NCBI RefSeq assembly: GCF_001418655.1
Contig: NZ_LIQZ01000010.1
Span: forward strand, 27,908 to 91,907
Direction of reading: 5' to 3'
Source: Streptomyces phaeochromogenes
GTDB lineage: Bacteria; Actinomycetota; Actinomycetes; Streptomycetales; Streptomycetaceae
DNA: 64,000 nucleotides
Shown here: one piece after another, positions 26,775 to 35,473 of the stretch
Layout: each line of letters starts with the position of its first letter
Numbering within the stretch: position 1 is the stretch's first letter
Translations under genes and position numbers: made by a program
The notes under the pieces: generated by a model
The model's input: the letters and a program-made list of their open reading frames with translations, nothing else
What the model was told of the DNA's origin: nothing
The model's database searches: none

Positions 26775-27626
26775 ATGACACCAGCCGTCCCCGGGCTCCC
26801 CGGACAGCCGCCCGTCCCCACCGGCCTGGACGTTCCCGCACTCGCCGCCGAACTGGGCGGATCCGGGGTCCCGGTGCGATGGGAGGAACTGACCTGGCAG
26901 CAGGCGGAGACCACCGCGACCGCACAGAACGCCGTGATCATCCCCGTCGGCGCCACCGAACAGCACGGTCCCCACCTGCCGTTGGCCGTCGACACCCTCA
27001 TCTGCCGTGCCGTCGCCCTCGGCGTCTCCGCCCTCACCGGCGTACCGGTGGTGCCACCGCTGAGCTTCGGCGTCTCCGCCTCCCACGGCGACTTCGGCGG
27101 CACGGTGGCGCTGCGCCCGGAAACGCTGATCGCCGTGGTGGAGGACGTCATCGACTCCCTGTACGCCTCCGGAGTACGGCAGTTCATCCTGCTCAACGGG
27201 CACATCTGGAACAACGGCGCGCTCGACGTGTCCGCGGAGAAGCTCCGGGTGCGCCACCGCGACGCCCGCGTACGGGCCCTGGGCTACGTGACGATGTACC
27301 CCGGCCCCGAGGTCGACGGGCATGTCCAGTACGGCCGGGCCCTGATGCACGCCAACTTCTTCGAGACCTCGGTCATGCTCCACCTCCACCCCGAGCTCGT
27401 ACGGATGGACAAGGCCACCTCGCACATCGACGTGGACTCCTTCTGGGACTACCGGATGGACCAGGTCAGCGAGACCGGCGTCTGGGGTCGTGACGTCGCC
27501 GACGCCGACGCCAAGCACGGCGAGAAGGAGTTCGACCGCTGCCTGCTCACGACCGCCCGAGCCGTGTCGGCCGCCGTACGCGAACCCTGGCCCGACCCGA
27601 CCCACCGTCCTGGAGCGACCGCGTGA
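26775..27626 (+). CDS. Creatininase-family hydrolase
   Basis: A 283-residue member of the creatinine amidohydrolase family, metal-dependent enzymes that open cyclic amides or cleave formamides. VGATEQHGPHLPLAVDT carries metal-binding Glu, His and Asp. SFGVSASHGDFGGTVAL, LNGHIWNNGALDV and the GRDVADADAKHGEKEF end are the remaining conserved blocks. The NGHxxN block reads NGHIWN instead of the common NGHGGN. The ATG follows AAGGAAG. The next gene's GTG overlaps its stop. In this operon it is a candidate for opening a lactam or hydantoin-like ring. Confidence 0.87.
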   Translation: MTPAVPGLPGQPPVPTGLDVPALAAELGGSGVPVRWEELTWQQAETTATAQNAVIIPVGATEQHGPHLPLAVDTLICRAVALGVSALTGVPVVPPLSFGVSASHGDFGGTVALRPETLIAVVEDVIDSLYASGVRQFILLNGHIWNNGALDVSAEKLRVRHRDARVRALGYVTMYPGPEVDGHVQYGRALMHANFFETSVMLHLHPELVRMDKATSHIDVDSFWDYRMDQVSETGVWGRDVADADAKHGEKEFDRCLLTTARAVSAAVREPWPDPTHRPGATA

Positions 27627-28255
27627 AGATCTACGACATCACCCTGCCCATCCACCCCGAGATGCTGCACTGGGGACGCAAGCCCGAGGTGGAGATCGTC
27701 GAGTCCCTCTCCAACGGCGACGCCTCCAACGTCACGCGCTGGCGGCTCGGCGCCCACACCGGCACGCACGTCGACGCGCCCGCCCACTTCCGCGACGGCG
27801 CCACCCCCATCGACGAGGTGTCCCTGTACTCGCTGGTCGGGCCCGCCCTGGTCATCGACCTCACCCATGTCGAGGGCGACGTGGAACCGCACCACCTGGA
27901 AGAAGGTGGGGCGGCCGGACACACCCGCGTCCTGCTCAAGACCTCCAACTCCGCGGGCCCCCTCAAGGAGACCGAGCGCGCCCCGCAGTGGGTGGGCCTC
28001 TCCCCGAAGGCGGCCGACTGGCTGATCGAGCACGAGGTCGAACTCGTCGGCATCGACTACCTCACCATCGAGAGCCACCACCGCACCGACACCTGGGACG
28101 TCCACCACTCCCTGCTGGGCGCCGGCGTGCTCATCCTGGAGAACGCGGACCTCGACCAAGTCCCCGCCGGGACGTACGACTTGACCTGCCTGCCCACCAA
28201 ACTGGTCGGCGCCGACGGCTCCTTCGCCCGTGCCATTCTCACCACCCGGGACTGA
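27623..28255 (+). CDS. Cyclase-family hydrolase (kynurenine formamidase-like)
   Basis: A 210-residue protein of the cyclase family (Pfam 'Cyclase', PF04199, from memory), metal-dependent hydrolases such as bacterial kynurenine formamidase and isatin hydrolase. The metal motif HTGTHVDAPAHF is near residue 45; DITLPIHPEMLHW is the N-terminal mark and GIDYLTIES plus HHSLLGAGVLILENADL close the fold. It should hydrolyse an N-formyl or cyclic amide. GTG start overlaps the previous stop (GTGA). A kynurenine-type aryl formamide or isatin-like ring as pathway intermediate is an inference. Confidence 0.9.
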   Translation: MKIYDITLPIHPEMLHWGRKPEVEIVESLSNGDASNVTRWRLGAHTGTHVDAPAHFRDGATPIDEVSLYSLVGPALVIDLTHVEGDVEPHHLEEGGAAGHTRVLLKTSNSAGPLKETERAPQWVGLSPKAADWLIEHEVELVGIDYLTIESHHRTDTWDVHHSLLGAGVLILENADLDQVPAGTYDLTCLPTKLVGADGSFARAILTTRD

Positions 28256-28257
28256 CC

Positions 28258-29766
28258 GTGGCCACGATCGCCATCGCCGCACCCCATCCCGCGGCCATCG
28301 AGGCAGCGCGCCAGGTGACCGCCGACGGCGGCGGCCTGATCGACGCCGCACTCGCCGCCGCTGCCGCCCTCACGGTGGCCTATCCGCACCAGTGCTCCAT
28401 CGGCGGAGACCTCGTCGCCCTGGTCCGTGACGGCGCGCACGGCACTGTCCGCGCGGTGCTCTCGGCAGGAGCCGCGGCGGCGGCCACCGACCCGGCGCCG
28501 CTGCGGGCGGCGGGGGACCGGATGCCGCCCGGCGGCCCGCACACGGTGACGGTCCCGGGAGTGGTCGCCGGGTGGGCGGAACTCGCCCGTCTCGGGGCGC
28601 GGTTGCCGCTCGCCCGCAGCCTCGCCCCGGCCATCGCCCTGGCCGATGCCGGAGTCCCGGTGAGCGAGGGCCTGGCACGGGCGATCCACCACCGCCTCGA
28701 CGTCGTACGGGCCGACCCGGGGCTGTCTGCGCTGCTGCTGGACAAGGCAGGAGAACCACTGTCCGTCGGAACCACCCTCCTCCAGCCTGCACTCGCCGCG
28801 ACCTTGGAGGAACTCTCCGACGACTGGCGCCACTTCTACACCGGGCCGACCTCCCGGCGCCTGGTCGCGGGTCTGCGGGAACGCGGCAGCCTGCTCGACG
28901 CGGCGGACTTCGCCGGCCACCGGGCGGAGAACACCGCCCCGTTGAGCACGACGACCGGGAACGGCGTGACTTGGTGGGCGGCCCCGCCACCCAGTCAGGG
29001 AGCGTCACTGCTGGCCGTACTCGGACGTGGGAGCGACCGCCTTGTCGCCGCCCGGCAGGCGGAGTTGAGCCGGGACGCGCTCCTCGGCGATCCCCGGTCG
29101 GGTGGCGTGGACCTCGACGGCCTGCTGCTGCGCGCGGGGCGGGACATCACCGCACTGCCCTCCGGCCCCAGACCCGCCGGGGACACGGTGGCCGTCACCG
29201 CCGTCGACGACGAGGGCAACGCGGTGGCTCTGATCCAGAGCGTGTTCCAGAGCTTTGGATCAGGTATCGCCGACCCGGCCACAGGAGTAGTGCTCCACAG
29301 TCGTGGCTCGGCGTTCAGCCTGGACCCGGCGCACCCCGGGGCGCTGCGGCCCGGGGCGCGGCCCCCGCACACCCTGTGCCCGGCACTTGCCACCGCCCCG
29401 GGGCGAGTGGTGGCGCTCGGCTGTCAGGGAGGCAGGGCCCAGGCCTGGATCCTGTCGCAGGTCGCCGAGGAACTTCTCGACGCCCCGGACCCGAAAGCCC
29501 TGCTCGCCCGCCCCCGCTGGGTCATCGGCTCCCGCGACCTGAACCGTCCGCACCCCACCCTCCTCCTCGAACCCGGAACCCCTGACGCGGACCACCTGAC
29601 CACCGTCGCGGACCGTCTGGGCCTTGAGGTCGCCCGGACGGCAGGACCGCACGACGAGGCCGGCCATGTACAGACGGCACGCCTGCGCGCGGGCAAGACC
29701 GACGCGGCGAGCGACCCGAGGGCGGACGGGACCGCGGCGATCCTTGTTAGCCGGGTACGCCGATGA
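28258..29766 (+). CDS. Gamma-glutamyltransferase-family protein
   Basis: A 502-residue Ntn-hydrolase of the gamma-glutamyltransferase family. AAHPAAIEAARQVTADGGGLIDAALAAAAAL and YPHQCSIGGD are the N-terminal core. The expected nucleophile after self-cleavage is T310 in DTVAVTAVDDEGNAVALIQS. The FGSGI and DPRADGTAA blocks complete the second subunit. No signal peptide is present, so unlike the exported GGT it would work in the cytosol. At the end of an operon with a glutamine-synthetase-like ligase upstream in the island, it could remove the glutamyl group. GTG start 2 bases after the previous stop. Confidence 0.87.
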   Translation: MATIAIAAPHPAAIEAARQVTADGGGLIDAALAAAAALTVAYPHQCSIGGDLVALVRDGAHGTVRAVLSAGAAAAATDPAPLRAAGDRMPPGGPHTVTVPGVVAGWAELARLGARLPLARSLAPAIALADAGVPVSEGLARAIHHRLDVVRADPGLSALLLDKAGEPLSVGTTLLQPALAATLEELSDDWRHFYTGPTSRRLVAGLRERGSLLDAADFAGHRAENTAPLSTTTGNGVTWWAAPPPSQGASLLAVLGRGSDRLVAARQAELSRDALLGDPRSGGVDLDGLLLRAGRDITALPSGPRPAGDTVAVTAVDDEGNAVALIQSVFQSFGSGIADPATGVVLHSRGSAFSLDPAHPGALRPGARPPHTLCPALATAPGRVVALGCQGGRAQAWILSQVAEELLDAPDPKALLARPRWVIGSRDLNRPHPTLLLEPGTPDADHLTTVADRLGLEVARTAGPHDEAGHVQTARLRAGKTDAASDPRADGTAAILVSRVRR

Positions 29767-29780
29767 GCTGTCGCAGTTCC

Positions 29781-29814
29781 GCACTGGCACTGGCACTGGC
29801 ACTGGCACTGGCAC
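29781..29814 (+). repeat. Hexanucleotide tandem repeat (GCACTG)
   Basis: Five full copies and one partial copy of GCACTG run perfectly without interruption 15 bases after the gamma-glutamyltransferase stop. In a 180-base intergenic stretch. The copy number could vary by slippage. No gene or terminator hairpin was recognised in the rest of this gap. Confidence 0.8.
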
Positions 29815-29947
29815 GGACACGAGCGACGGGCGCAAGTCGCCGGACCCGAGCGCCACTTGGCGCTCGCGCTGCAGCACGGCGTCCCTGTTTCCGTCAGCTG
29901 TTGTGAACGCCTGGTGTGCTCGGTCCGGTGGCCCCAGAATTGGACGG

Positions 29948-30499
29948 GTGGATGCAGGGGTGGCGGCAATCCTGGGCTCGTCGGTCGGCGTCGCGGGGAC
30001 AACGGTCGCGGCGGTTGTGGCAGCTTGGTCGACTCGTTGGCAGGTGAGGTCACAGGCCTACTTGGAGCACCATCGATGGCGCCGGGAGGTTCGCCAGGCC
30101 GCGTACAGCGCGTTGATCACCGAGGCGGTGGCGGCCGAGGAAGGCCTGCGGAGCGCTTGGACCGTGCTGAGCGAGGCGGGTCCCGGGCACCTCGAAGAGG
30201 CGATGGAGCGCATGAGGGCTGCCGAGAACCTGGTGAGCGCCGCCCGCCGTGCCGCCTCCACTGTGGCGGTGGAGGGGTCCACGGCGGTCGTCGAGGCCGC
30301 GGACGCTCTGATGACGGCCCTCGGTGTTGCCCTGGCCGATCTCTTCTCCTGGCACGCCGACAGCGCGCGCGGAGCCGGGACCGGAGCATGGAGAGACAGA
30401 CACGCCGCGCATGTGCTCGAAGCCAGAGCACGGTTGAAGGATTTCACCGGCTCCGCGCGAGCGGCCCTGGATGATGAGCCCTATCGTTCTGCACGCTGA
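29948..30499 (+). CDS. Hypothetical protein with one N-terminal membrane segment
   Basis: A frame of 183 residues starting GTG at 29948. One hydrophobic segment (VAAILGSSVGVAGTTVAAVVAAW) is followed by a basic stretch and a long helical, possibly coiled-coil body (RWRREVRQAAYSALITEAVAAEEGLRSAW onward). Streptomyces genomes contain many proteins of this layout, and the family has no known function that I can name. It ends 7 bases from the stop of the convergent gene at 30507. The start could lie further upstream, but that region is repeat-rich and non-coding in look. Confidence 0.6.
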   Translation: MDAGVAAILGSSVGVAGTTVAAVVAAWSTRWQVRSQAYLEHHRWRREVRQAAYSALITEAVAAEEGLRSAWTVLSEAGPGHLEEAMERMRAAENLVSAARRAASTVAVEGSTAVVEAADALMTALGVALADLFSWHADSARGAGTGAWRDRHAAHVLEARARLKDFTGSARAALDDEPYRSAR

Positions 30500-30506
30500 C
30501 CTGCTG

Positions 30507-30947
30507 TTAGGGATTCTCGTCGCGCACTGCCTTCTTGAGGGCTGGAATTATCGGGCGGATCGTGCTCCAGCAACCGGTCTCGTCCCTGAAAGTCAGCCCC
30601 TTGTCCTCCACCATTGGCCGGGCGCCGTACGCCTCGTACACCGTCTCGCCATCCAAGGAAACGGCGAAGTCGAGGTCCTCCACACCCCGGAAGTCGTAGC
30701 GGGCCGTTTCCAATTTGAGTATTCGGGCCCATCCGACGGTCAGCCGGGCGGAAAGGAGGGCTCGGACGGGCGGCCCGGTCCGTGCTTCGTCCGTGACGAA
30801 TTCACAGTGGAAGGCCATCAGGGAATCCGGCTCCAGCCACTCCTTTTGCCAGGAGGCCGTGGAAAAGAACGTCAGACGCCGTCTCGGTGCGCGGAGTTCG
30901 ACCGAGACCTGCACCTGGGGTCCTTCCGGGCTGTGGAAGCGTTTCAT
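30507..30947 (-). CDS. Small protein of the GTPase module, unknown function
   Basis: A 146-residue protein, last in the four-gene minus-strand module. No transmembrane segment or known domain was recognised. It looks beta-rich: VQVSVELRAP, LTFFSTASWQ, MAFHCEFVTDE, LSARLTVGWARI and AVSLDGETVYEAYG alternate in strand-like form, ending in a lysine-rich tail. It starts 23 bases after the stop of the upstream gene and is thus likely co-transcribed. The ATG at 30947 is chosen because residues further up belong to the previous gene. It could be an effector, adaptor or immunity-like partner of the GTPases; this is a guess from context. Confidence 0.7.
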   Translation of the reverse strand: MKRFHSPEGPQVQVSVELRAPRRRLTFFSTASWQKEWLEPDSLMAFHCEFVTDEARTGPPVRALLSARLTVGWARILKLETARYDFRGVEDLDFAVSLDGETVYEAYGARPMVEDKGLTFRDETGCWSTIRPIIPALKKAVRDENP

Positions 30948-30970
30948 GCCCTGAACCAGAAACGGTTTGG

Positions 30971-31846
30971 TCAGGTCCAGTTGCCGGCGATCAGCGCCAG
31001 GCCCACCAGCAGCAGGATCAGGGCGGTCAGCACTGTGGGAACCACCGCTGCCCGCCACCGTGCTTTTGGGGCACTGGTGACGACCTCCGAAGTAAGCCCG
31101 GGAAGGGCCTCGGCCGGCATCGCGGAGTCACCGACCATGCCGCCCTCGATGAGTACGGCCAGTGGCCCCGACTTCTCGGGCAGTGTGGTGATGTCTTCGG
31201 CGGACGAGACCAGGTTGAGCAGGTGTGCCTGTCCGTCCTCCCCGGACAGCAGCGAGGACAGCCGGGCGAGGAAGGCCGCGTCGGCGCCCGGTGCCGTCCG
31301 TCCGGCGATCCAGCGCTCCGCGAGCAGAACGGGAGAAGGGCCGCCGGTGTCCTGCGCGGACGGGACGGGGCTCAGGGATGCCAGCGCCGTGGCGAGCCGG
31401 GTGGTGAGCTCCGCTCGCTCGGCGGTGAGCTCCGAGTTGCGGGCGGCCAGCAGCCGGTCCACCTCGGCGCTGGAACACAGGCTGTCCAGGAGCTCGGACA
31501 GCACCCCGCGGCCCTCGGGGTGACGGGTGATGTCGTCCAGCCAACGTGACGCGAGCGCCAGCACCGTGGCCCGGTCCTGCCCGGTCCCCGTCGTTCCGGA
31601 CGGACAGGGAGAGCCGTCGAGGACCAGGGTGTAATAGACAAGCGTGCCCACGGAGTCGGTCCGGGCGGAGGGCACCCCGCTGATCAGCACTCGCCAGCGG
31701 TCCTTCGACGTCACGGCGAGCAGACAGGGCCGTTCCGTGGCGGTGAGCTCCGAGTACGTGTCCCACCAGCGGCTTCCCGGTGCGGCGCCGAGGAAGGCGT
31801 AGTCCAGTTTGCGCGGCGCACCCCGGGTTCGAAGATAGACGTGCAC
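30971..31846 (-). CDS. GTPase-associated protein with C-terminal membrane anchor
   Basis: A 291-residue protein. Residues about 1-85 form a compact beta-rich domain (VHVYLRTRGAPRKLDYAFLGAAPGSRWW, then RPCLLAVTSKDRWRVLISGVPS and TLVYYTLVLDG). The centre is helical, with a coiled-coil-like stretch (SAEVDRLLAARNSELTAERAELTTRLATALASL). The C-terminus is a single membrane helix (VVPTVLTALILLLVGLALIAGNW), placing the rest in the cytosol. GTG at 31846 is used because GAAGGG lies 6 bases upstream. It starts 17 bases after the small-GTPase gene. Layout resembles partner proteins of bacterial GTPase conflict systems described by comparative genomics, but I cannot assign a family firmly. Confidence 0.72.
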   Translation of the reverse strand: MHVYLRTRGAPRKLDYAFLGAAPGSRWWDTYSELTATERPCLLAVTSKDRWRVLISGVPSARTDSVGTLVYYTLVLDGSPCPSGTTGTGQDRATVLALASRWLDDITRHPEGRGVLSELLDSLCSSAEVDRLLAARNSELTAERAELTTRLATALASLSPVPSAQDTGGPSPVLLAERWIAGRTAPGADAAFLARLSSLLSGEDGQAHLLNLVSSAEDITTLPEKSGPLAVLIEGGMVGDSAMPAEALPGLTSEVVTSAPKARWRAAVVPTVLTALILLLVGLALIAGNWT

Positions 31847-31863
31847 TGTAGTCCCTTCGGCGG

Positions 31864-33006
31864 TCAGCTCAGGTGGTGCAGACGGGGCCCGCTCTCGCGC
31901 CCGGCCAGGGCGGTGAGCACGTCGAAGAGCGACTGAGTGGTCTGCTGCGACATGGCGAACAGCCTCTCGTCGGAGGCTGCGGCGTGCCTGCGACGGTCGC
32001 GTTCGCCGTTGAAGTTCAGCCACAGATCGCGGAAGAAGCCCTCCCTCAACTCCGCGTAGCTTCGGGAATGCAGGGCGGCCGTCTGCCTTGAGGCCGTCGC
32101 CCGCTCGCTCTGCGCCCGTGCCGTGTCGATGAGTTGCCGGCACAGCAGGGTGAGCAGGTCGTCCAGTCCCTTCCGGACGATCCGGCCCGGTGGGCGGACC
32201 CGGTACTTGGGCATGAGCATCTTGCCGCCGGGAGATCCCTGGGCACGGATCCAGCGGGCCGAGACGAGCTCCACACAGCCGAAGGTGTCGATCGGGAGGT
32301 AGCGGACCGCCGCGTGCGGGGCCGCGTCCCGGACCGTCTTGAGTACGTCGCTGAACTGGTCGACCACCTTGTCCCGCAGCGCACCCGCGTGATCCTGGAG
32401 ACTGCCGCTGTCCGACAGATACGTCTCGCACTTGACCGGACAGAACACGATCATCGCGGGCTCACCGGACAGCTCCCGCCGGTTCTTCGCCCACCTGAGT
32501 ACGGCCTGGTTGATCTGGAACACGGAGAGATGCGAGGCGAGCAGATGCGCGTTTTCGTCACCGGAGTCCATGAGCAGCACCGAGTCGATCGGGACGATGA
32601 GCACGGAGCTGTCGGCGAGGAACGCTTCGCACTCGTTCCACTTCTGCTCGTCCTCGGTGCCTTCGCCGGCTCCTTCCAGCCACGCCCCCGGGTAGTCGAG
32701 CATGTCGAACCGGATCTGAAGGTCCTGTCCCCGCGCTTCGAGCAGCAGGCGGAACCAGGAAGGATCGCTGGTACTGGGCACGACTCCCGGCTCGAACATC
32801 CGGGCCTTCAGCGCCCCGGAGACCAGGTTGTAGGTGGCGCCCAGCCGGTTCTTGGTGGGCCGGTCCGCGGTGAGCAGGTGTACCGAGGAGTCCTGGGCCA
32901 ACTGCTGCTGGCCCTCGGTGAGCAGGCTCGCGATCAGCGTGCTCTTGCCCACGCGGCTGGGGGCCAGCAGGCCGATCTTGTACTCGAAGACAGAACGCTC
33001 GTCCAT
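31864..33006 (-). CDS. P-loop GTPase, second GTPase of the module
   Basis: A 380-residue GTPase of unclear subfamily (TRAFAC-like). Near the N-terminus EYKIGLLAPSRVGKSTLIASLL gives a P-loop at residues 15-23, with Ala in place of the first Gly. A switch II-like DYPGAWLEG motif follows a hydrophobic strand (LQIRFDML), and PAMIVFCPVKCETYL may hold the base-recognition loop. The C-terminal third is helical and basic. Start is TGATG-overlapped with the dynamin-like gene; an in-frame GTG three bases upstream is possible. The two GTPases encoded back to back suggest one functional complex, possibly a double-GTPase system in which one senses and the other acts. Confidence 0.8.
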   Translation of the reverse strand: MDERSVFEYKIGLLAPSRVGKSTLIASLLTEGQQQLAQDSSVHLLTADRPTKNRLGATYNLVSGALKARMFEPGVVPSTSDPSWFRLLLEARGQDLQIRFDMLDYPGAWLEGAGEGTEDEQKWNECEAFLADSSVLIVPIDSVLLMDSGDENAHLLASHLSVFQINQAVLRWAKNRRELSGEPAMIVFCPVKCETYLSDSGSLQDHAGALRDKVVDQFSDVLKTVRDAAPHAAVRYLPIDTFGCVELVSARWIRAQGSPGGKMLMPKYRVRPPGRIVRKGLDDLLTLLCRQLIDTARAQSERATASRQTAALHSRSYAELREGFFRDLWLNFNGERDRRRHAAASDERLFAMSQQTTQSLFDVLTALAGRESGPRLHHLS

Positions 33007-35324
33007 CACCGCTGCCCCTCCTCAAGTGCCTTGGAGATGTCCTGCGTGACGCGGAGCACGCGTGCGAAGCGGCTGTTGGCCTCGTCGATTCCCTTGAACT
33101 CCGCGGGCCACAGGTCGTTGCGGTACGAACGGACGAACCGCCGGAACTCCATGACCGAGGTGCCGGACCGGATCAGGGTGTCCTCGAACTGCTCCACCAG
33201 CGCGTGGATGACAACCGCGGGCACCGCGGCTTCCTGGGACAGTGACCTCTGGATCCGGAACGCCGCCTGCTCGGCAAGGCTGTTGAACAGCTCGTGGAGG
33301 TGCTCGGCGCCCTCCGCGGTCAGGGGGACCGCCACCTGCTGCATCTGCTCGCCCGTGTCGGGATGCGTGACCTGGAGGTTCAGCGGGGCGAGGTCGGGGC
33401 GTACCCGGGGGTAGAGCAGGGTGCGGTACTCCAGCCGTACGTCCAGCAGACTGTTGACCGCGGAGGCAAGGCCCGGGCACGGCTGGGAGGAAGAGGCGAA
33501 CAGTTCGGCCAACTCGGCGAGGACGTCACGTCCGGACCGGGCGGAGGGTGTGGCGGTGGCCGTGGCGGTGGCGTCGTCGGAGCCGGAGGCACTGTCCTCC
33601 TGCCCGCTGTCGTCGTCTTGGAAGAGCGCTCCGCACTCGGCCGCGAGGAGCGCGGCCGTGCGGTCCCAGGCGGCGGTGAGACGTGCTGTGAAGAAGTCGT
33701 CCAGCGCCGCGAACCGGCGGCTGATCTCGACCCGGATCCTGCTGAACTCGGGCCCTGCGAACGCTGCCGCGTGGCCTTCGGTGATCATGCAGGTCAGCGC
33801 CTCCTCCTTCCAGGTGTCCGCGCCCTTGCCGAAGCCGTCCTGGATCCAGCCGAGTACGTCCTCGTACGCCTTCTCGACGGCCTCGCCGAAGCCCTGATCC
33901 AGCACCGAGCCGTGCGCCTCCGCGGCCAGTTCGCCGACCAGCACACGCAACCGCCTGGCGATGGTGCTGCGCAACTGCGCGGCCTTGGCCTCGTTGACTT
34001 CCTCCGGAACCCCGGCCCGCCGGGCCACCTGGTCGAGTGCCCGACGCAGATCGGTGAGTTGCAGGCGCGTACGGTCCCGTACGGACGAGGCCTGGCTGCG
34101 GGTGCCGGCGAGCACCTCGGCGTCCATGACGGGCAGGCCCTCGGCCATCCGCTTCAGCAGGGGGCCGAGCACCTCCCGGCCGACCCGCTCCGGGTCGCGT
34201 ACGTCGGTCTCGAAGACGGTGAAGAAGCGGTCCGGTTCGCCCCCGTTGACATTGCGCAACAGGTCGCCGCGGAGGTTCTCCGCGAGGTGGGGCTTGTCCG
34301 GATCGGTGTTGTGCACCAGGTAGGCGAACTCCCCGGTGCTGCGCACGAATCCCCGGACCTCGTCGAGGAGGCCGAGTCCGGCGGTGTCCGTCTCGTCGAA
34401 GAACGAGGAGGTGTCGGACGAACGCTTGACCACCAGCACCGCGTCGACCTCGTTGCGCAGACCCGCCACATGCCGCCGCTCGGCGTCCGCGACCACCTCC
34501 CCGAGCCCCGGCAGGTCCACGATGCCGATCCTGGCCACATGCTCATGAGGGAAGGCGCACTCGATGCGGGCCTCGCGCACAGCCGCATAGGCGCGCCCCA
34601 CCCGCTCGCCCGCCTTGGAGATCTCCTCGTGCGTCGGATACGCGACGAACGGCCGCACCTCCTCCAGCGGCACTGTCTTGACGCCGCCGGTCAGCAACGG
34701 CTCGTACGACATCAGGGCACTCTGGAGTTCACGCAGCCGCGTCAGCAGCACCCTGTGCCGGGTGTCGGGGAGGGCTTCCGGGTAGACCCAGTCGCGGAAT
34801 TCGGCGACCGTACGCGGTGCGGGGGAGAGGTCGAGCGCCGCGTGCAGCGGGGAGATCACCGCCGTGAGGAAGCTTTCCGGGCTGTGCATCTCCAACTCGG
34901 CCCGCCGTACCGTGGGCGAGTGGAAGATCCGGCTGCGGACCGCGGTGACGGGGATGCCGTGACCGGTGGGAATCTGGTTGTCGTCGAGGCCCGAGACCGA
35001 CTGCAGCAGAGTGCTCTTGCCCATGCGCGCGGCGCCGCTCACACCGATGTTGACCGTCGTCCGGGTGAAGCGGGAGGCGATCACTCTGAACGAGTCCGCC
35101 GCTTGCCCGACGGCCAGCTGGATCTCGGTCAGCTGAGGAAGTGTCAGGGACGTCATCAATTCGGCGTCCATGGTCGTGTGCACCCGCAGATCGGCGAGCG
35201 CGTCGTCCAATTCGGCGAGGTGTTCGCCGAGCGTGTGCCAGCGCTCGCTTTCGCTCTGCACTTCGGGTAACTGCCGCAGCCGGGCTTGCAGCAGCGCGTC
35301 GATAGCCGTCGAAATGTTCGACAT
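33006..35324 (-). CDS. Large dynamin-like GTPase
   Basis: A 772-residue GTPase, first in the module. Residues 1-85 are a helical lead-in, then NIGVSGAARMGKSTLLQSVSG gives the P-loop (G97-S104). The switch II is RIGIVDLPGLGEVV. VLVVKRSSD and LVHNTDPDK are candidate base-recognition motifs. The remaining 350 residues are helical (stalk-like), with a Ser/Asp/Ala/Thr-rich disordered segment (GALFQDDDSGQEDSASGSDDATATATATPSAR) near residue 590. Size and order fit bacterial dynamin-like proteins, which reshape or guard membranes; no clear membrane helix was seen. ATG at 35324 follows GGGGA. Its stop overlaps the next gene's start. Confidence 0.82.
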   Translation of the reverse strand: MSNISTAIDALLQARLRQLPEVQSESERWHTLGEHLAELDDALADLRVHTTMDAELMTSLTLPQLTEIQLAVGQAADSFRVIASRFTRTTVNIGVSGAARMGKSTLLQSVSGLDDNQIPTGHGIPVTAVRSRIFHSPTVRRAELEMHSPESFLTAVISPLHAALDLSPAPRTVAEFRDWVYPEALPDTRHRVLLTRLRELQSALMSYEPLLTGGVKTVPLEEVRPFVAYPTHEEISKAGERVGRAYAAVREARIECAFPHEHVARIGIVDLPGLGEVVADAERRHVAGLRNEVDAVLVVKRSSDTSSFFDETDTAGLGLLDEVRGFVRSTGEFAYLVHNTDPDKPHLAENLRGDLLRNVNGGEPDRFFTVFETDVRDPERVGREVLGPLLKRMAEGLPVMDAEVLAGTRSQASSVRDRTRLQLTDLRRALDQVARRAGVPEEVNEAKAAQLRSTIARRLRVLVGELAAEAHGSVLDQGFGEAVEKAYEDVLGWIQDGFGKGADTWKEEALTCMITEGHAAAFAGPEFSRIRVEISRRFAALDDFFTARLTAAWDRTAALLAAECGALFQDDDSGQEDSASGSDDATATATATPSARSGRDVLAELAELFASSSQPCPGLASAVNSLLDVRLEYRTLLYPRVRPDLAPLNLQVTHPDTGEQMQQVAVPLTAEGAEHLHELFNSLAEQAAFRIQRSLSQEAAVPAVVIHALVEQFEDTLIRSGTSVMEFRRFVRSYRNDLWPAEFKGIDEANSRFARVLRVTQDISKALEEGQR

Positions 35325-35473
35325 TTGTCCCCCAGTCGCACAGTGGCACCATTCATCCCGCCGAGGCCGAGATAGGTGCGTCACTCCCCATCTGGCAGGC
35401 ACCGTACCGGTGTGGCCGTGCCCTTGCCCGGCGTTCTGTGATTACCGCACGAACTGGAACAACTACTTTCGGT

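Noticed and set aside
30971..32431. 486-codon version of the GTPase-associated protein
   Set aside because: The extra N-terminal half lies over the small GTPase gene in a different frame and is Arg-rich. GTG 31846 with a ribosome site is preferred.
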